This document shows positions 7,570-10,495 of a stretch of 10,495 nt of DNA, one piece after another. Below the pieces are notes generated by a model, which saw only the letters and a list, made by a program, of their open reading frames with translations, made no database searches and had not been told where the DNA came from. Source of the stretch: Funneliformis mosseae (Eukaryota > Glomeromycota > Glomeromycetes > Glomerales > Glomeraceae). The DNA lies in the NCBI GenBank assembly GCA_910592005.1, contig CAJVPP010003903.1:1-10495 (forward strand). The letters are read 5' to 3'. Each line of letters starts with the position of its first letter. Position 1 is the stretch's first letter. The translations under genes were made by a program, and so were the position numbers.

Positions 7570-7755
7570 GTGATTCCTAAAGCTCTTGAATTAGTAAATT
7601 TAATAACTATTAGAAAGTTTTTAAGAAAATGTTGGCGTTACATAAATCTTTATAAAAAAGATATTGATAGAAAATTGGTGAAGTATGCAGTAAAGAAATA
7701 TAGATCTTACAGGAGGATTCTGAAAGGTGTTTTGAAGAAATTAAATAAGTTTTAA
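7570..7755 (+). pseudogene. Open C-terminal segment of the dead transposase
   Basis: This 61-codon open stretch (no ATG; begins at GTG) is the only sizeable stop-free coding segment on the plus strand. It is in frame with the NFIE Glu codon upstream and carries the conserved tail of the transposase: IRKFLRKCWRYINLYKK and YAVKKYRSYRRIL, ending at the natural stop. It is cut off from the rest by two TAA codons at expected Trp positions just upstream (near 7507 and 7552). It should not be annotated as an independent small gene. Confidence 0.7.
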
Positions 7756-7838
7756 ATATAAATTTTAACGATTTTAATGAAAATTATCATTAAAATTAAT
7801 AAAAAATTTTGTTTAATCAAATTAACTATATATATAAG

Positions 7839-7873
7839 TTACGTGAAAATATCATTTTGAAATTTCAAACTGT
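7839..7873. repeat. Possible right terminal inverted repeat of the DNA transposon
   Basis: TTACGTGAAAATATCATTTT and the following bases are a gapped reverse-complement match to 5439-5480. The position, about 85 bp after the transposase stop codon, fits an element end. The alignment is degenerate and made by eye. Confidence 0.3.
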
Positions 7874-7884
7874 TTGATGCCTTT

Positions 7885-7907
7885 AAGTATTATGCATCAT
7901 AATACTT
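7885..7907. repeat. Perfect hairpin, 10-bp arms, 3-nt loop
   Basis: AAGTATTATG and CATAATACTT flank CAT. It lies just outside the proposed right end of the DNA transposon. It could be a separate small insertion or a terminator-like fold; no associated gene is evident. Confidence 0.65.
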
Positions 7908-8071
7908 TAACAAAAAAGTTTAAAATAAAAATAAATATTATTATAAATATCAAAAGATTAATAGAGAATAATATTAAATAGAAGGTAAATATATTTACCA
8001 AATATCTTTTCAACAAAGGAGAGGTTTGTGAGCAGAGAAGCAGGTAACTAAAAAGGTGTTATATTTATTGA

Positions 8072-8269
8072 AAAAGACATCAGCGATCTTTATGCAAACT
8101 AATAGGATATGAATTACCAACAGCTTCTAAATATGAATTATATAAATTCTATATAAATAAATGCTATTCAAAGGAATATTATAATTGAAAGAAATTAGAT
8201 AAGATATTTCAAAATAAGCAGACACTGAAAGTATTAGAAAAGGCTTTCATAATGCTTGATCTTATAAGT
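8072..8269 (+). pseudogene. Unrecognised coding remnant (66 codons, one internal stop)
   Basis: One plus-strand frame runs from after a TGA at 8069-8071 to a TGA at 8270-8272, with a single internal TGA at 8186-8188. The text includes CKLIGYELPTASKYELYKFY, then KCYSKEYYN, the stop, and KKLDKIFQNKQTLKVLEKAF. The codon choice and the balanced mix of residues look like a real ancestral protein rather than poly-A noise. The internal TGA falls where a Trp (TGG) would fit. I do not recognise the family. There is no start codon or splice site that I would defend. It is probably another transposon-borne fragment. Confidence 0.4.
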
Positions 8270-8272
8270 TGA

Positions 8273-8672
8273 TCTTAAGAACTTATCAAAAAATTTAACG
8301 CTATAAAAGTATTTCTGTATTCTATAAAAATTTTATAGAAAACAGCAAAAAATTTAACAAGAATACTAGAAGTATCTTTTTTGATAATTTTAGAATTCTG
8401 AGAAGGTATTTTTACTACTTATTCTTATATTCCTATGAGTTCCTATAAAATTTTGAACTCTTTATTTTTTTTTATACCATACATTAACTATATATTAACT
8501 ATATTAACCATATATATGATTATATTTATTCATAAGAATACTATATAAAAATTGAATTTTTTTTTAGAACTTTTATATTTTATAGAGATTTATAAGAACA
8601 TAGGAACAAATAATAAAAAATTCAATAAATTAAGCTAAGAAGTCTAAAAATGATATCAAGATTATTCTTATA
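8273..8672. other. Spacer with small inverted repeats
   Basis: No coding text seen. TTCTATAAAA-A-TTTTATAGAA at 8320-8340 is a perfect 10-bp-arm dyad. Variants of TTCCTATAAAATTTT and of CAAAAAATTTAAC recur on both strands through 8280-8620, as in the sub-terminal region of a small inverted-repeat element. Confidence 0.5.
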
Positions 8673-8724
8673 AGCGTTCCTATAAATTTTTCTTATAAGA
8701 ATGAAGAATTTTTATAGGAACGCT
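8673..8724. repeat. MITE-like hairpin with AGCGTTCCTATAAA arms
   Basis: The left arm AGCGTTCCTATAAATTTTTCTT (8673-8694, at most two mismatches) pairs with AAGAATTTTTATAGGAACGCT (8704-8724), leaving a 9-nt loop. The outer 14 bp pair perfectly. It resembles two terminal inverted repeats brought together, as in a solo or collapsed non-autonomous element. Confidence 0.6.
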
Positions 8725-8936
8725 CAAAAAATTAGCATACTTATTATCTCGACTCAGTTTAAATTATGATTACATTTTAGAAATGCTTATAATGTCTCGC
8801 AAATATACCTTAAAGAGATAAAATAGCCTAATAATCTGTCTTATTTTACATTTTAATATGTTTGAAAATATACCAAAAATATGAATGTATTTTAATATTT
8901 CAAATAATAAAATATAAAATTGGCATAATTACATTG

Positions 8937-9121
8937 GTAACAAATAAGCAATAATCAGATTATAAGATAGTATACTTTTTTTGGCTAGATATGATAATAA
9001 ATATTGCATCTTCAACTTTAAACACAAAATTGATATATATATATCAGCAACAAATAGGCAATAATCAGACCACAAAATAGTGTACTTCCTGGCAAACAAA
9101 TGGGCTGACCATAATAATGCA
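8937..9121. repeat. Direct repeat, two copies about 110 bp apart
   Basis: Copy 1 (8937-9008) and copy 2 (9047-9121) share AACAAATARGCAATAATCAG, then AAATAGT-like and TACTT..TGGC, and end with ATAATAA..ATGCAT-like text. Most differences are transitions (T/C or A/G). No reading frame spans them. Confidence 0.6.
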
Positions 9122-9251
9122 TAATATATTGTTAATTTTCTAACTAAATAATAAATTTATATTTTGTATTTCAAATTCTCTGATTTACAGGTTAGCAAAA
9201 GTCACGTAACTAGTGTAGTAAGTATAGTAGATATAAAAAAATTCATTTAAA

Positions 9252-9331
9252 TTTGGCCAGTACTATTCTTTAATTTTAGGTTTACATTAGATATAATATT
9301 TCAACATCTAAGCTAACCTAAAACTGGCAAA
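9252..9331. repeat. Segmented inverted repeat of 80 bp
   Basis: Three matched blocks are nested symmetrically: TTTGGCCAGT (9252-9261) with ACTGGCAAA (9323-9331), TTAGGTT (9276-9282) with AACCTAA (9315-9321), and TTAGAT (9287-9292) with ATCTAA (9306-9311). This looks like a small hairpin element or paired transposon ends. AGGTAAGTTTTAGGT-like text follows to the right near 9375. Confidence 0.55.
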
Positions 9332-9339
9332 CTAATAGA

Positions 9340-9719
9340 AATACTCTAGTTTTCTGCTAGTTTTATAATAGTTTTAGGTAAGTTTTAGGTATCAGATCGC
9401 TATCATGGTGCTAAGCTGGATCTTTAAATCACATGTCCAAAAGATTAGCTAAATTATGACATAATATTAGCCAAAATTAATCACAAATTTACTGTGCTAT
9501 CTATTATCTTTTTTTATACCACTTCAGCATCTAGAAAGATAACTAAATAGATGCAAAAAGGTAAGCATTTTAATATAGAATTCAATATTTAATCAGGTAT
9601 AAGAAGTCAATAGTTTTAATATAAGATCAGGTATCTAAACAACTACAGAAGGTCAACAACTTCATTATAAATTTAGCTTATAAATAATTTTAAAAAAAAA
9701 GAAAAGTGTGATATTTAGA
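9340..9719. other. Gene-free spacer
   Basis: No coding text or RNA gene seen. Short near-copies of ATCAGGTAT and of AAGTCAA/AGGTCAA occur around 9590-9655. Confidence 0.5.
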
Positions 9720-10046
9720 TTATATAGTAATAATTAGGTTAAATAATAGGTGATAGGTAAATTATATAATGGTAAAAAATACAAATAGTAGAAAAGGTTT
9801 AAAAAGATATCTAGAGTATAAAATAGATATCTAATATATAAAATATATAGATTATATAGTAGTAATTAGATTATATTATTTAAAATATATAGTAATATTA
9901 GATTATATTATTTAGATTATATGACAATAATTAGATTATATAGTGGTATTCAGATTATATGATGATAATTAGATTATATAGTGATAATCAAATTATATAG
10001 TGATAATTAAATTATATGGTGATATTTAGATTATTAGTAGTAATAT
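9720..10046. repeat. Tandem array of a 19-bp unit, AGATTATATAGTGATAATT
   Basis: Seven consecutive 19-bp units tile 9914-10046 exactly (starts 9914, 9933, 9952, 9971, 9990, 10009, 10028). More diverged units and partial copies precede them from about 9720. Differences among units are mainly A/G and T/C. It is a minisatellite; no coding content. Confidence 0.85.
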
Positions 10047-10057
10047 AATCTAGGACA

Positions 10058-10107
10058 AGTGGGATACCACCATATAATATAATTATATTATATGATAGTA
10101 TCCCACT
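10058..10107. repeat. 50-bp near-perfect palindrome bounded by AGTGGGATAC
   Basis: AGTGGGATACCACCATATAA on the left is mirrored by the right half ending GTATCCCACT. The 25-bp arms differ at only about three positions and meet at ATAATTAT with no loop. It sits 11 bp after the 19-bp tandem array. The G/C-containing ends in otherwise A/T DNA resemble terminal inverted repeats of a DNA transposon, here back to back. Confidence 0.75.
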
Positions 10108-10379
10108 CCATTAACTATAAAATGCTTTTAATTATATAATGTTATTCAAATATAACGTTTATCATAATTACTGAAAAAAATTTGAAAGTTAAAACTAAAT
10201 AAATAATAAATATATTAATTATTTATATTATTTTCATTATATTATCACATGAAATTTTAATTTGATTGGTTTAATAATACAAGAAAATTCACATTTATTA
10301 CATAGTATTTTTTTTTAATTACTTTTTTTGACCATTATAAATTATATTAAAATTATCTAATTTTTATTTAAATAATTTT
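10108..10379. other. Gene-free A/T-rich spacer
   Basis: Nothing supported on either strand. TATCACATGA at 10244-10253 is a weak dyad. Confidence 0.5.
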
Positions 10380-10495
10380 TTTATTAAAATAAATACAGAG
10401 GCCTACAGTAATTTACCGGATTTTTGTTATGTGAATTAGTAGATCGGTATTACAATCGCCGATTACCCCCTAAAATACATATAAAGAAAAAAAAT
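10380..10495. other. Less A/T-rich edge, possible end of another mobile element
   Basis: This stretch contains AGGCCT, TTTACCGGAT and ATCGG-N11-CCGAT (10443-10463) followed by TTACCCCCTAAA. The abrupt rise in G/C and the small dyad suggest the border of a younger or different sequence continuing beyond the window. It is too short to identify. Confidence 0.3.

Larger units (their letters stand above)
5531..7755 (+). pseudogene. Dead DDE transposase (IS630/Tc1/mariner-like) of a fungal DNA transposon
   Basis: It starts with ATG at 5531 and a Lys-rich opening (MLLSSKQKRKSKEQL). An acidic, low-complexity region follows in a shifted frame from 5611, then a charged helical region with FFSDLSDLESEI, a recruitment-type stretch with IIDDEDVAEKCHT, and the catalytic core in one frame from 6552 to about 7460. 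Core motifs: VVHNKCIFYSND (the expected HDE is now HNK, at 6759-6767), FAFDNSSNH (second Asp codon 7080-7082) and FYCKLNFIE (Glu codon 7498-7500, comparable to NPIE of Tc1-like enzymes). One extra T in the run 7461-7467 shifts frame, after which 7570-7755 is open to a natural TAA. There are many internal stops, mostly at positions expected to be Gln, Trp or Arg. The first catalytic Asp is lost, so the copy is inactive. From memory, close relatives are abundant in Rhizophagus. Family placement: moderate; dead transposase: high. Confidence 0.75.

Noticed and set aside
7570..7755. A free-standing 61-residue basic protein gene
   Set aside because: It is in frame with the NFIE motif just upstream and has the transposase tail pattern; it has no ATG and is only the undamaged end of a dead transposase.
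5531..7755. Nonstandard genetic code (TAA/TAG read as Gln, TGA as Trp)
   Set aside because: Trp positions are occupied by TAA, TAG and TGA alike, there are also frameshifts and a lost catalytic Asp, and the changes fit transitions in a dead gene.
1292..8100. Shared 16-mer GATCTTTATGCAAACT at 1292-1307 and 8085-8100 as evidence for a common element
   Set aside because: The flanks diverge at once and the reading frames of the two contexts do not agree over more than a few residues, so it may be chance or a very old remnant.

Overview
The window is extremely A+T-rich eukaryotic nuclear DNA with long poly-A/poly-T runs, short GT..AG introns and several layers of decayed transposable elements. 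From base composition and from remembered similarity of three decayed coding stretches to families abundant in arbuscular mycorrhizal fungi, I infer a Glomeromycotina (Rhizophagus-like) genome. That assignment is recognition from memory, not a search. No gene in the window is demonstrably intact.

Left part (1-1918): a perfect palindrome (60-77), a pair of degenerate direct repeats (about 175-512), and on the minus strand a broken Plavaka/KDZ-type transposase fragment (878-1503).

Centre-left (1919-4450) is the most unusual part. About 20 monomers of roughly 120 bp are arranged as a higher-order repeat of three classes (A-B-C on the plus strand, period about 365 bp). Each monomer carries splice-like signals on both strands. 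On the minus strand the units read as microexons of 28, 29 and 33 nt bounded by (T-rich)GTAG and GTAAGT. Together the three make 90 nt, and their phases join without conflict to a clean charged terminal exon at 1919-2002. I read this as a degenerate microexon repeat-protein gene, possibly effector-like. A plus-strand reading with 48-51 nt exons cannot be excluded.

Centre (4451-5142): spacer, then a minus-strand fragment resembling the N-terminal part of an archaeo-eukaryotic primase-like protein, with a D-F-D motif, broken almost only by stops at expected Gln or Trp codons.

Centre-right (5439-7873): a dead DNA transposon. Its plus-strand transposase (5531-7755) keeps the second Asp and the final Glu of the DDE triad but has lost the first Asp by a G-to-A change. 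It retains a 72 nt intron-like segment, and its stops are nearly all explicable by C-to-T or G-to-A transitions.

Right part (7874-10495): an unrecognised coding remnant (8072-8269), several hairpins and inverted repeats, a 110-bp-spaced direct repeat, a 19-bp tandem array (9914-10046) and next to it a 50-bp near-perfect palindrome (10058-10107). The last 110 bases are less A+T-rich and may be the edge of another element.
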